64,000 nucleotides of DNA from Chimonanthus salicifolius (taxonomy: Eukaryota; Streptophyta; Magnoliopsida; Laurales; Calycanthaceae), in the NCBI GenBank assembly GCA_013350335.1, contig CM023534.1, positions 6,291,542 through 6,355,541 on the forward strand. Reading direction: 5' to 3'. Below are positions 35,232 to 47,600 of the stretch, in pieces. Position numbers and translations under genes: made by a program. The number at the start of each line of letters is the position of its first letter. Within the stretch, counting starts at the first letter, position 1. Below the pieces are notes generated by a model that had not been told where the DNA came from, made no database searches, and saw only the letters and a program-made list of their open reading frames with translations.

Positions 35232-38200
35232 TTTTCGAAATCGAAGACGTAGCCCGTTTAGATGGCTGTTGATTGAAGAAACCTAAAAAACAAAAAAGGA
35301 ATCGAATGGAAAGGGGTTGGGGATTTTGGTGCTTTCTCAAGTACAAAAACAGTAGAAGATTGTGTTTCGCGCCAAATCAACCAACGGCTAGAAATAGGCG
35401 GCTAATTCGCTCTTCTGGACTAGGGCTCGTACTGTTTCTTGAAGCGGGTTCGGTCGGGTCGAGAGACAACCCTGATCCGATCCAGATCCAATTTCAAAGT
35501 AAATTTGGATCTGCCTTTAAAAATAAATGGATCCAACTGTTCACCTATATTTCAAGGTAGGGTAACTAATATTTTGCCCGTGAAAACATCTATATCACAT
35601 GATTTTAAATCAATGATCTTAAATGCATATAGTAAAGATGAGGAGTACATTTTGAGCTCAATTAATCAAAATTGATATTTAATTTGTGTTGTAATTTTTT
35701 ATCCAATGAATAAAATTTTAGTCTATGAAACCGATTTTAAATCTTTCATTTAAATTTAAGTTAGGGTGCTATTTGGGTTGCTGACAATAAAATTTAATTG
35801 ATTTGATTTGAAATATAGGCAGATTAAATTTAAAATGTGGATTAAGTATAAGCACATTCTTTAATTTAGGCTACAATAACGGTCCTACTTTGTATAATTT
35901 GACTTGTCTAATTTTTCTGGATTTCATTCATTGCAGATACATCTCATTTTGTGTTTATTTGATATTTTTTAAACTTGGCTCTTTATATAATTATATTTTA
36001 ATAATAGAGACTTGGTTTTATACATATCTCTTTACTTAAAACATGTTAACATTATATATATAAACTTGTTGTCAACTCAATTACACAAGTTGACTCATAA
36101 ACCTACTTTAGGTTTCCAATTGAACTGTGAGCCAAGGTTTATATCCTTGGGCTTCCAATTTTGGATCCAATAAGTGAGTGTTTGAAAACTTGCTAATATG
36201 AGTTCAAATTTTCAACATCTCATACTAGCATAGAACTTAGACAAAATCAAAATGATTGTTGATGGAGTCTTCTTTCCTTCACTTTAAGGTAAAAAGAGCA
36301 TAAATGTTAAAGAAAATGCAATGACTCACAATTGCTCACAAAAGAAAAAGTATAGAATCAAACATTCCTTCTATAATATTGGGATTATCGAGATGTTTTA
36401 AGAGGCTCGGACACAATGATTTTTTTTAAAAAAAAATGATTATCAAGTACACTCCAGTGGCTTTCTTGAATGAATGACATAATGAGTTCTTTATCTCTAC
36501 TCAAAATATGCATAAAAAGAATTAAGTGATACGGGATAAGCATGAAAAATAATAGTTTGAAATCGGCATTATTTGACATATAGAAGATCAATTGAATATA
36601 AACTTAAATGCCAAAATTTGCACAACTGTTAATCTCTAAGACTCAAAAACTTCTAAATTTTTTGAAAGTTTAGGAAAATCTTAGTACTAATCTCAACTTT
36701 GGAATCCTTTCTTTGAAATATAACTCTTCAAATTGTATTGTTGTGATTTGTGAGAGAAAAAACATTTGTAACTAGTGAATTAAACTATATTTATGGAGAA
36801 AAATATCTCAATAAGTTTTCATTAAAATGTCATCGATTATTATTAAAAGGAAAATAATATAAATTAGCACGAAATATTTTATAAAGATTATAGTTTGAAG
36901 TTATGTCATTAAAATTTAAAGGGTTATGTTTGATTTCGAGAATGAAAGAAAATGAAGTAGAATGGGCTAAATAAATTCGAACTTGATCGAAGACCAAATA
37001 TATTCCCACCTTTACCTCTATTCAAACACGTTTAGGGAGAATGGTTCGGGCAAACCGTTTTCCAAAGGCAACGCCTGAAGTCTAATTTGCTTTGTAGTTA
37101 AATGAAAAAAATAATAATTTAAAATGCATAAGTATCATTTATAATATTTTTTTATTAAGAATAATTTGATTATTTATTTAAAAAGAAAGTATTACATCTA
37201 TCTATTAAAAGACAAATGATTCAACCTTTTAAATAGTATTTCTTTCATACATCGTAACACAAGTCAAAATTATGATTAATTAATTTATATTTTCATAAAT
37301 TAAATATCTATGTATTTTGATCTGTTTTATATTTTCATTATCTTATTGTTTGTCATGAAAAAAATTCCTAAGAAATCTCATCACAATACAATCTCTTTAC
37401 TATGTATTTTAAAATATCACATTTAAAAATGAAAATTAGTCAGTGTAGAAGATCTCAGCAAAATATGATTAAGTCCCTTGTATCTTCGTCACTCATTTTA
37501 TGAAATTTAAAAATTTAAAATAAAAATTATTTAGTGCAGGACACCTCTATCATAAAAAAGAAAATTTAAGTTTTAAATTTAAGATTTCCTTTTTCAAAAT
37601 AATTGGCTGTGGTGCAATACAAAATTTATTATATCGAAATCTCATGCACCTATTATTTTGAATTAGATTTTTAAATGAACAGTAAAATACTAAAACTGCA
37701 AAACTTGACCCATGTGATTATTTATCATTTCTCATTTAAAAAAATATTGTTATTAATAGGAATTCAATTTTGCTATTCTTCTTTAAAGAATTTTTAAAAT
37801 AATAATATTTTTAATCTCCCAATTACCAATTTGTCTAATGGCTGCGCTTTTAGATTATGTATTTGTTCAAATAACTTTCTAAAATTATATCATATTATTT
37901 TTTAATCCGACATCATGAATTAAAGAATTTATTTAATCCAACACAAGCTTTAAAATATTTATTTAGCAAAATTAAGATAAGGAGTTGCTACTATCATTAG
38001 ATCCTATGTATAATATATTTCATTACGAACTCGGTCTTAGAAAATGCCACGTGTAAGGAAAAAAAAAAAAAACAGCTTTTACGAAACTTTAATAAACACA
38101 GAGAAATGTAGTGTTCAGCGCTCCATCGCCCTCTCATCCGAACATCATCTTCACTTCTTTGCTCATACACTGAATTGTCTCTCTGCAATCCTAAGCCGAA

Positions 38201-38433
38201 GAACGATAAAGGAAAAAGGGGAAATAGAAAGAGAACGGAGCAGTTTAAAACCCTAATTTGCAGATCTTGATTTTTCCTCATCTGGTTTTCTCTCCCTCCA
38301 TGAAATCAGAACCTCCCAATCCCTCCGAACGGCTATCGAACCCTGTCTAGCTTCACTCGAACCGGCCAAACTGCAATCCAACCATAGGCATTTCACCGTC
38401 TCTGGCCATTTTTCGCAGTGTACGATCCGATAA
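35232..38433. promoter_or_regulatory. Divergent spacer between RIF1-like and CNOT10
   Basis: About 3.2 kb of AT-rich DNA separates the two start codons (35231 minus, 38434 plus). Probable 5' UTRs occupy roughly 35232-35300 and 38120-38433. A short stretch at 35440-35490 is rich in GGTCGGGTC/GATCC and may be MITE debris. Between 35700 and 38000 I see only AT-rich DNA. Confidence 0.45.
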
Positions 38434-38610
38434 ATGGACGCACGAGATTCGTCAACATCGTCAGCGACAGGCAGAGACGAAGAGGATTGCCATCTCTCTG
38501 TTTCCGCCATCCTCGCCAAGGAGGCCGCTGCCCTCTTTCACTCCCGACGATACAACGAATGCATTGGTATATTGTCCCAGCTCTTGCAGAAGAAAGAAGA
38601 CGATCCCAAG
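38434..38610 (+). CDS. CNOT10: CNOT10 exon 1
   Basis: 59 codons from ATG 38434 to donor CCCAAG|GTACTC. It encodes the acidic, Ser-rich N-terminus and the first helix pair (AILAKEAAALFHSRRYNECI). Confidence 0.9.
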
Positions 38611-41600
38611 GTACTCCATTTTCTTCTTTTTTCCCCTTAAATGACTTTCTGCTTCCACATGTGCTGGCATTAAAGAATACGGGATTTCTACTTTTTTTTT
38701 TTTTTTTTTACTTTTTTTGAACTGGTTTTGTTTGATGCTGGTGGTGGTAGATTGAATGGATCATAATTTACTGGATTAGGTTTTCTGTCGAGAAAATGTC
38801 TCATTTTGATTCCATATTTTAGATGTTCCGATAAAATTTCATTTTTTTTGACTTCTATGCCGAATTATTTGTATTTATTTTTGGAAAGTGTGATTGAGTA
38901 TCTCTTGGCAATGTCCTGATTGGTTGAATCACTTGAAAAAACAGATATTGATGGTTTAGGTGAAAAAAAGAAGTTCGATGGAATGGATGGAGTTACAGGA
39001 TTTTATGTTTTTTTTTAAAACAGGGTCAAGTGGAAAAGTAGAACAGAAAGGGACAAATGGCTTTTGTTGTTGTTGTTATTTATTGGATTGTGCATACGAA
39101 GAAATCAGTATTTATTTCCTTCCCCAATTCATCATGACTGCAATCATGATTTGAGATGGGCAAGGGCACAAAATAACTAAGCATTATAGATAATGCCCTT
39201 TTCCAACTGTGTAACAGTTGAGGCATAGTGGAGCAGATGAGGATCATATTGGTCAAAATCCAAACAACATCTGATTTGGAGAGCATCCAAATTCCTGGCA
39301 CAACCTAAATTTATGTGTCTGTTTTTGGTCAGCACTGTCTTCTGCCATGTTATGGCCCTTTGATCAACTTTTGTTTATTGATATGGGACAATATCTCTTT
39401 GGACACATTTGAATGGAACTGTTGAATTCAATAAAGCAACTCATGAACATAAGCTTTTACATTGAATTAGAACATTAAGTTGCTTGTCATGTTGATTGTC
39501 AATTTCACTTGCATGCTGGTGGGGATATAGTGGAACTTACCTTTCAGTGTTCAGACTTTTGATCTGATGGGCAACTAATGGATTTTTTTTTGAAAGTTAA
39601 CTTCATTGATCAAAAAAAGGAAGAACACAAACATACGAAGGCAAGCAGACAGAGCTTGCCACCGAATAAAAGAAACATACCACACCCACCCCCAAATGAC
39701 ATTAAATTATTTACACATTCCGATGACAAAAAAACACCTTGACGAGCCAACTTATCTGCCTTAGAATTGACAGAACGAGGAGCCCAAGAAACTAAATAAT
39801 AAAACACCTCAAGTTCTAATTCATTGGATGCTATGGATTGCACATTCAATAAGCCAGTCAGCTGTTTTAATCTGAAGCATTGATGTATTCCTGACGGAGT
39901 TATGGGGTCTTCCTGATCAATACTACAAATGTTGCTATATTCTGAAAATGTTTTGATACTTTTGTAAAAGAATAATGAATCAAAATAATTCCGATAAATG
40001 TCATGAAATCTAATAGTATCATAAAAATCAGAATGTAATGATATTTCATGAATTGCCTAAAATCTCTATATATTTTAAAAAAATAATGCGTTCTGATTTT
40101 CCTAAAATTTCTGTATTTTTTTAATACATGTTTAATCTTTAGCTATTTTTTCTTTTTATTATTTTCTGTCTAGTATGAATGTTCCTCATTACATTCTAAG
40201 AAAGACAATATTTTGGAATTTTCACAGTATTTTTTTTTTTTTTGATAACTGAGGGGAACCACGAGGCAAGAGCCCTCATAAACCCCTCACGGGAACGCCC
40301 CCTGATTTTTCACAGTATTTTATGAAGGTGAAACCACCGGGAACATGGTTCTTGACATTGCTTTTAATGATGGATCCCTTTTCTTCTTTGACAATGATTG
40401 GTCTTGGTTAGAGAATTAAGATTTGGTTTCAATATGCAACTTACCACCATAGAAATAGTCATCTTGCCTGAATAGCATGTGCCTGATTGAAACAAAAATA
40501 TCTTCTTTTTTTTTTTTTTTAGCAGTAACAAAGATATTTCATCAATAGATGGAAAAATAGAAATACAAAGAGAAGGGTCTAAAAGGATTAGACTACAACT
40601 AAAGAGAAGAAAACAGAATACAGTCAGACAATAAAAACAGAAAAAAACTACAAACATAATGTCCATCCCATCTCATAAAAAGAAAACGCCTGAAAAAAGG
40701 TCAGCAACTCCAAGTTTGGCAAAATAGTCTGCCACTCCATTCACTGCTCAATTGATCTGGACGAAGGATACATCAAGCCTTGAAGCCATGTCTCTAATCT
40801 CCCTTACCGTAGTGATCAATTTCCAGAGGGGACGCCTTTGTCCCTTAACCCATTTGATCGTATTTGCCGAATCCCCCTATAATACAAGTTTTCCTTGCCC
40901 ATGGTTTTTCTAGATGGTAGAGCTCTCCCTATGCTAAAGATTTTTGCCTCATTAGAGCTTCTGATTCCCACCAACTCATTAAACATAATGGAAGTGTGGA
41001 AAAGGAATATGAAAAATAAGGAAAAAGAACCGAGAAAGAATGTAGAAGGTGAGAGAATTATCTCTGTCAATATATTGATGATGTATTCCTCTTAGAGGAT
41101 ACAATGTTTAAATAGAAAATATAGAAACAATGTAGGGAACAAAAAAAGAAATACAATAAGTGTATCCTAATTACAATCTATTGTGTTGACCTTCAATATA
41201 CAATGAATCTAGACATTAACTGGGGCCCACATCACTAGACGTGTGACATGTGGGTCCCACAACACTCCCCCTCAAGCTGGTTCGAAGATGTCGAGTAGAT
41301 CCAGCTTGCTAACGATGGAATCGAGCTGAGTTCGAGAAACTGATTTTGTGAAGATATCGGCCAGTTAATCCTTAGATTGCAGATAAGGAGTGAAAAGTCG
41401 TCCTTCTGAAATATGTTGACGAAGAAAGTGGCAATCAACCTCAATGTGCTTAGTCCGCTCATGAAAGAGTGGGTTAGAGGCAATATGGATGGCCGCCTGA
41501 TTGTCACAGAACATGATGAGTGGATCAGCAGGAGCAAACTCCATTTCAGTAAGAAATTGGCGAAACCACAGCAATTCAGAAGCAGTATTTGTCATGGCCC

Positions 41601-44600
41601 GATATTCAGCCTCAGCACTAGAACGAGCAACAACAGACTGTTTCTTGCTTCTCCAGACAATTAAATGGGAGCCCAAGAAAACACAATAGCCAGATGTAGA
41701 GCGGCGATCATCTAGAGAACCGGCCCAATTAATCATCTGAATAACTATGAACCGGGCAAGTAGGTTGGTGTGCATTGAACAAACCACGGCCGGGATGAGC
41801 CTTCATATATCGTAGGATTAGAAACACGGCATGAAGGTGAGTGTCCCGTGGTTTGTGCATGAACTGACTGACGACACCAACAACATATGATAAGTTTGGT
41901 CTTGTGATGGTCAGATAGATGAAGTTGCCAACTAGTTTTTGATAAAAACTTGGCGTGTCAAGGAGAGTTCCATCAGAGGCAAATAACTTGGTGTTCACAT
42001 CTAGTGGAGTATCTGCAGGTTTGCAGCCAGAATAGCCAGCTTCTTGGAGGAGATCCAGGGCATACTTTCACTGAGAGAGAGAAAGACCACGACAAGACCG
42101 AGCAACTTCAATTCCAAGAAAATACCGGAGAGGCCCCAAATCCTTAATGTCAAAAGTCTGTTGAAGATACTGTTTGAATGAAGAAATGACTTCATCATTG
42201 TTACTGGTGAGTACAATATCATCAACATAGACTAGCAAAATCATCACAACAGAGTGGAGACGGTAGATGAAGACTGAGTGATCTGACTGACATCGGGTAA
42301 AACCATAAGATAGCAAGGCACCGCTAAACTTCTCAAACCAGCCACGTGGAGACTGCTTAAGACCATAGAGAGCCTTATTTAATCTGCAGACAGACTGAGA
42401 CTCCCCTTGCTTGACAAATCCCGGAGGAGGAAGCATATAAACTTCTTCCTAAAGATCACCATGAAGAAAGCATTCTTCACATCTAACTGGTGCAATGGCC
42501 AAGTATGAGTGGTGGCAAGAGATAGCAAAATGCGCACAAGGTTAATCTTGGTGACGGGTGAAAAAGTGTCCTGATAGTTAACTCCATAAGTCTGTTTGAA
42601 GCCTTTGGCGACAAGACGTGCCTTATAATGGGCAATAGAGCCATCTGGATTATGCTTCAAAGCAAAGACCCATTTGCACCCAATTGGGGTTTTGCCTGGA
42701 GGTAAGGAAACCATCTCCCATGTATTGTTCTTCTCAAGGGCAGCTAACTCTTCATGCATGGCTGCTTTCCAGGAGGGATTTTCAAGGCTGTGTCGATCCT
42801 CTTTGGTATCTTAATGTTGTCCAATGCTGTGAGAAAACTATGATAGGAGGGTGAAACAACATGATAGGAGACAAAACGAGCAATGGCATGGCCAGTTGTA
42901 CAAGAACGCGTACCTTTGCGAAGCGCAATAGGAAGATCAGACAGGTCAGAGACCGGTGGATTTGAAGCACGTGCAGAGGGATGGGTGGAGCCAGCCACAG
43001 ATGGCACTCGAGACTGTCGGCGTTGGTACACCATAAGAGGCTTAGGTGGACTTGGAGAAGGAAGATTGTCAGGGACAAAAGCAAGAACAGGAGAAGGGGA
43101 AGATGTAGAGGGAGTTGAAAAATATGGGTCCCGTTCAAAGAAAGTGACATCCATGGATATGTATGTCTTCCCAATGATAGGATCAAGGCACTTGTAACCT
43201 TTGTGAAAAGGTGTGTACCCTAAAAAAACACATCGCACAGCCCGGTGAGAAAGTGTATGGCCAAAAAAGTTGTGAACAAAACAAACACACCCAAAGACAT
43301 GTAAAGGTATGGGAGGAATGGCTTTATGCAAGGACAAATGATCTATGGAGGATTGATTTTGTAAAATGTGAGAAGACATTTTATTAATTAGATAACAAGC
43401 AGTTAATACGGCTTCTGGCCAATAGGATGAGGGGACGTGCATAGTAAAAATAAGAGATCTGGCCACTTCAAGAAGGTGACGTTTTTTTCGCTCAGTTGTA
43501 CCATTCTGTTGAGGTATAGCAGGACGAGGTATAGCAGGACAAGAGAACTGAGAATCGATGCCATGTTTTTCCAAAAATGTAAGAAAGGAGTGTGACAAAT
43601 ATTCTCTCCCGTTATCACTCCGTAGAACTTGAATTTTGCACCCAAATTGAGTTTGAACCCACTGGTAAAATGTTTGGAAGTGATAAAAAACCTCAGATTT
43701 CTATTTCATTAAATATGTCCATGTCATGCGAGAGAAATCATCAATAAATGTAACAAAATAAAGAAAACCAGTGCGAGAAACAGTCGGACATTTCCAAACA
43801 TGAGAATGGATGAGTGAAAATAAAGTGGATGAACTTTTATTCATAGATGGGGAAAAAAGTATTTATAACATGTTTGCCATATGAGCAAGGTTTCACATTC
43901 AAAATGAGTAAAAGATAAACTAGGCACAAGCTGTTTTAGAACAGAGTCGGCAGGATGTCCTAAACGGCAATGCCATAGCCACACATCTGGAGACGAAGAG
44001 GTCGAACAAGCCTCAGAGATACCATAACGAGAATCGAGAAAATAGAGACCACCTACTTCACTGATCCACCACCCAACACCTTCTTCGTGTTCAGATTCTG
44101 GAAAACAAAATGAGAAGGAAAAAATGTGACTGAGCAATTCAAATTTTTAGTCAAGGCACTAACAGATAACAAATTGCGGGATAGATTTGGAACATGCAAA
44201 ACAGAGTGAATGTCCAAATCATGAGAAATAGGAACAATTCCTTTCCCAACAATATTAGTGAATGAGCCATTGGCTAATTTGACCTGACTACTAGAAATAG
44301 GAGAAAGGGAAGAGAAGAGGGTGGACATACCAGCCATATGATCGGTAGTACCAGAATCAACAATCCAGGAATTAGGAGAGGCATGATGGGCAGATGATTC
44401 ATTACCTGAAGGAGAGGAGACAACGTTGGATACCTCAGAGGACTGAAGGCGCTCAAGGCGTTGCAGTATGAAGTTAAGATCCTGACGAGTTACAGGAGCA
44501 CTATCATTAACCACATCAGAGGAAGGAGGAGCAGCGGAGAGATGGGCTTGCTTAGGGCGTCCATGAAGCTTGTAGCAAGAATCAATGTTGTGGTTAGTTA

Positions 44601-47600
44601 TCTTGCAGTAGGTGCAGAACCGAGGGCCCTTCTTCCGTGGACCTTTGGTGTCCTGTCGAGGATCAAATGGGAAATTCTTGCCATTAGAAGCAGGGTGCCC
44701 ATGAGCCAGAGAAGGCATAGAAGAATGGGTGGTGATCAGTGTAGATCGTTCAGCAGGCAGTGGAGCCATAACAAGCTGACCAGTGGAGCGTTCATCTAGA
44801 GATGGGAGAGGTCGTTGCCCAAGAATTTGGGCCTTGGTGGGCTCAAATTCAGGGTTAAGGCCAGCTAAGAAGGCAAAGATTCGTTGTTGTTCGACATACT
44901 TGTAGAACGTCAAAGTATCTGTCGGATCCTTAAAAACAAGGGATTGAAGCTGATCAAGCTCCAACCAACTGGATTGCAGAGTTGAATAGTATTAGATGAG
45001 AGATAACTTCCCCTGACGGAGAGTAGTAGTAGTCTAAGATAATTCATATGTTCAAGCAAAATTATCGCTATCAGAATACAAAGTCTTTACAGTGTCCCAA
45101 ACAGCTTTGGCGGTGGGAAGAGTATATACGAGACGCCGCACATGGGCTTCCATAGAATGAAGAAGCCAAGCCTGGACTAGAGAGTTATTTGCAATCCAGT
45201 TGGAGAATTTTGGATCAGTCTTAGCCGGTTGGGGAGTAGTACCATCAAGATAGGAATAGAGTTGCTTTGCAATTAAAAACATTGTGGCAGAATGGGACCA
45301 CTCAAAATAATTCGTCTCATTAAGCAATACGGTCGTGATCCGACCAATATGTGGAGATCCGGAAGAGGCGACATCCGAAAGAGAAGAACTAGAAGAAGAT
45401 AATGCAGCAACCATAACGTCAATCAGAGAATAATAGCAGTAAAAACAAGCCAAATAAACCGACCCAAAAACAAGGCCGGTGTGAAATCGGAGAAGAAGTA
45501 GCGGCAAGGGACCCCACACAACACCAACCGAAGCAAAAAACCACACCAAATGTCTACACAACACCAATCTGTAGCAAAGGTCCAAACAGCAGAAGAAATC
45601 CAGCAAAAGGATGGACTGCAGCAACGAAAAAAAAAGGGACCAAAAATGGGCCCCACCGAGATGGTAACACTAGCAACTCCAAATGGATGGAAGGAGAAGG
45701 TAAGGGGCGACTTTAGTGGTGTAGATCCCAAGTGAAAAAGGGCAGAATCCCCTTAGATTTGCAGAAAAATACCCAAAATCTGGGGAAACTGGCTTCCCAG
45801 GCAGCAATGGCGAGAATGCCCTGAAGTGGGTCCCACCGTTGATCAAAGGTGGGATTGAAACTAGGGGCAAGGGCGACTACAGTAGTGAAGGATCGAACTC
45901 CAAAAGTGCCTTGAACCAGCCGATCTAAGCAGAAAACCGAAACCGAGTTTTCTTAGAACAACAAAATCGCTGGAAGCAGAAGGCGGCAGAAACCTGTGTA
46001 AATGCGTCAAACTAGAGATCCAACCCTATGGATGGAAAGCTCTGAAAAAGCAGCAGGGAGAGAAAAGTTCCTGTCGGCAGATGCTTTGTCGGAGAAGGAG
46101 ATCAACAACGGAGAAGAAACAACTGCAGGAGATGCTCACAGGAACCCCAAAAAAAAATTCAGATCCGTGAATAGTAGAGGAAGATTCGTGACAGAGGTCC
46201 AACGGATTCGAGAATTTTTTTTTAGAAATCAACCTTGCTCAATACCATCTAGAAAAGGAATATGAAAAATAAGGAAAAAGAACAGAGAAAGAATGTAGAA
46301 GGTGAGAGAATTATCTCTGTCAATATATTGATGATGTATTCCTCTTAGAGGATATAATATTTAAATAGAAAATATAGAGACAATTTAGGGAACAAAAAAA
46401 GAAATACAATAAGTGTATCCTAATTACAATCTATTGTGTTGACCTTCAATATAAAATGAATCTAGACATTAATTGGGGCCCACATCACTAGACGTGTGAC
46501 GTGTAGGTCCCACAACATGAAGCAGTCTCACTGTGATTCCTAAGCACCCCGCCTATCCCTTCTCGCTCCGGTTTTCCTCTGGCTGCTTCATCTACATTAA
46601 ATTTCATGACATTCTATTTTGGAGGCATCCAACTTTCCTTGGATCTCACTTTCCTCCTGTACCCACTCATGCACCCTTCCCAAAAGGAAAGGAGATCCGT
46701 GGGTTTTAGACCACTAAACTCGGTGCTAGATAGGAGCCAAAGACAGAGTCTCCATTTTGTTGTTTAGAAAAGCTCATTAATGTCCATTGATTTTCCTTCT
46801 AAGATTCTCGAATTTCTTTCTTTTCAGATGGTCCATAATATAACTGTCAGGATCGTGTTCCATGCAAGTTTTAGCCTAGGAGGTAGCCTCGAGAGAAGCC
46901 ACAATTCCAGTGACACCCATCTCAAGTTATGTCAAATACCCATGACACATCTAATAGGTTGGCAAAGGTAGTCCAAAGACTCTGCACAGATGGGCATCAA
47001 ATGAAAAGATGATCTGAGTCACTCATAGATTGGGCACTTGAGATCGTCCTCTAAGCTGATAAGTCCTCTCCTCAAGCTTGGTTCTGGTTAAAACCCTTTT
47101 TTTTTTTAAACACACTATATGAAGATTTGAACCCTCGGGGAGCAATTCCTTTGCAGGCCAAATTAGTTGTGGTTTATGCAATGGGTTGCTGTTGCATAAT
47201 CATATCCATTGATGCTTTGACTGAGAAATTACCAGAGGAATCACCCGTCCATACAAGTTCATCCTCCTCACCTGATGATATGGGAAATTCCCCCAACTGA
47301 CGTAAGAGATCTACCCTGTTTCCGTCTTCAAAAGATCGAAATTCCCTCTGAAAGTCCAATTGCCAGGATGTTTGGTTTCCCTCTACTTTGTAACAGTCCT
47401 GTACTAGTGCTCTTTTATACCTTGAAATCATGTATTACCTTGGGAATACTTCCATTAGTGGTCTCTCTCCTTACCATAAACCCTTCCAGAATAAGGTTCT
47501 TTCCCCTTTTCCAACAAGAAGTCTAGTTCTACCTTTATAGATGTTCCCTACTGTGTCTCCACCTGTCCTAATTTCCACCAAGTCTGATCATTTCTTTTCC

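Larger units (their letters stand above)
40995..46517 (-). mobile_element. Ty1/copia LTR retrotransposon, structurally complete, coding defective (5523 bp)
   Basis: Two 270-bp LTRs (40995-41264 and 46248-46517) differ at about 11 positions (about 96% identity). Flanks GGAAG (40990-40994) and TGAAG (46518-46522) are a 4-of-5 target duplication. Read on the minus strand, a tRNA-Met-type primer-binding site (TGGTATTGAGCAAGG, 46247-46233) follows the 5' LTR, and a polypurine tract (CTTGAGGGGGAGTG) precedes the 3' LTR. Domains run gag, zinc knuckle, protease, integrase, reverse transcriptase, RNase H, which is copia order. Several frameshifts and stops make it non-autonomous. It is nested in a LINE inside CNOT10 intron 1. 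Confidence 0.95.

Noticed and set aside
35440..35560. GGTCGGGTC/GATCC-rich patch as a complete hAT MITE
   Set aside because: No inverted ends or 8-bp target duplication could be found.
42883..43197. 104-codon plus-strand frame (Gly/Arg-rich)
   Set aside because: It is the antisense shadow of the copia integrase to RT region.
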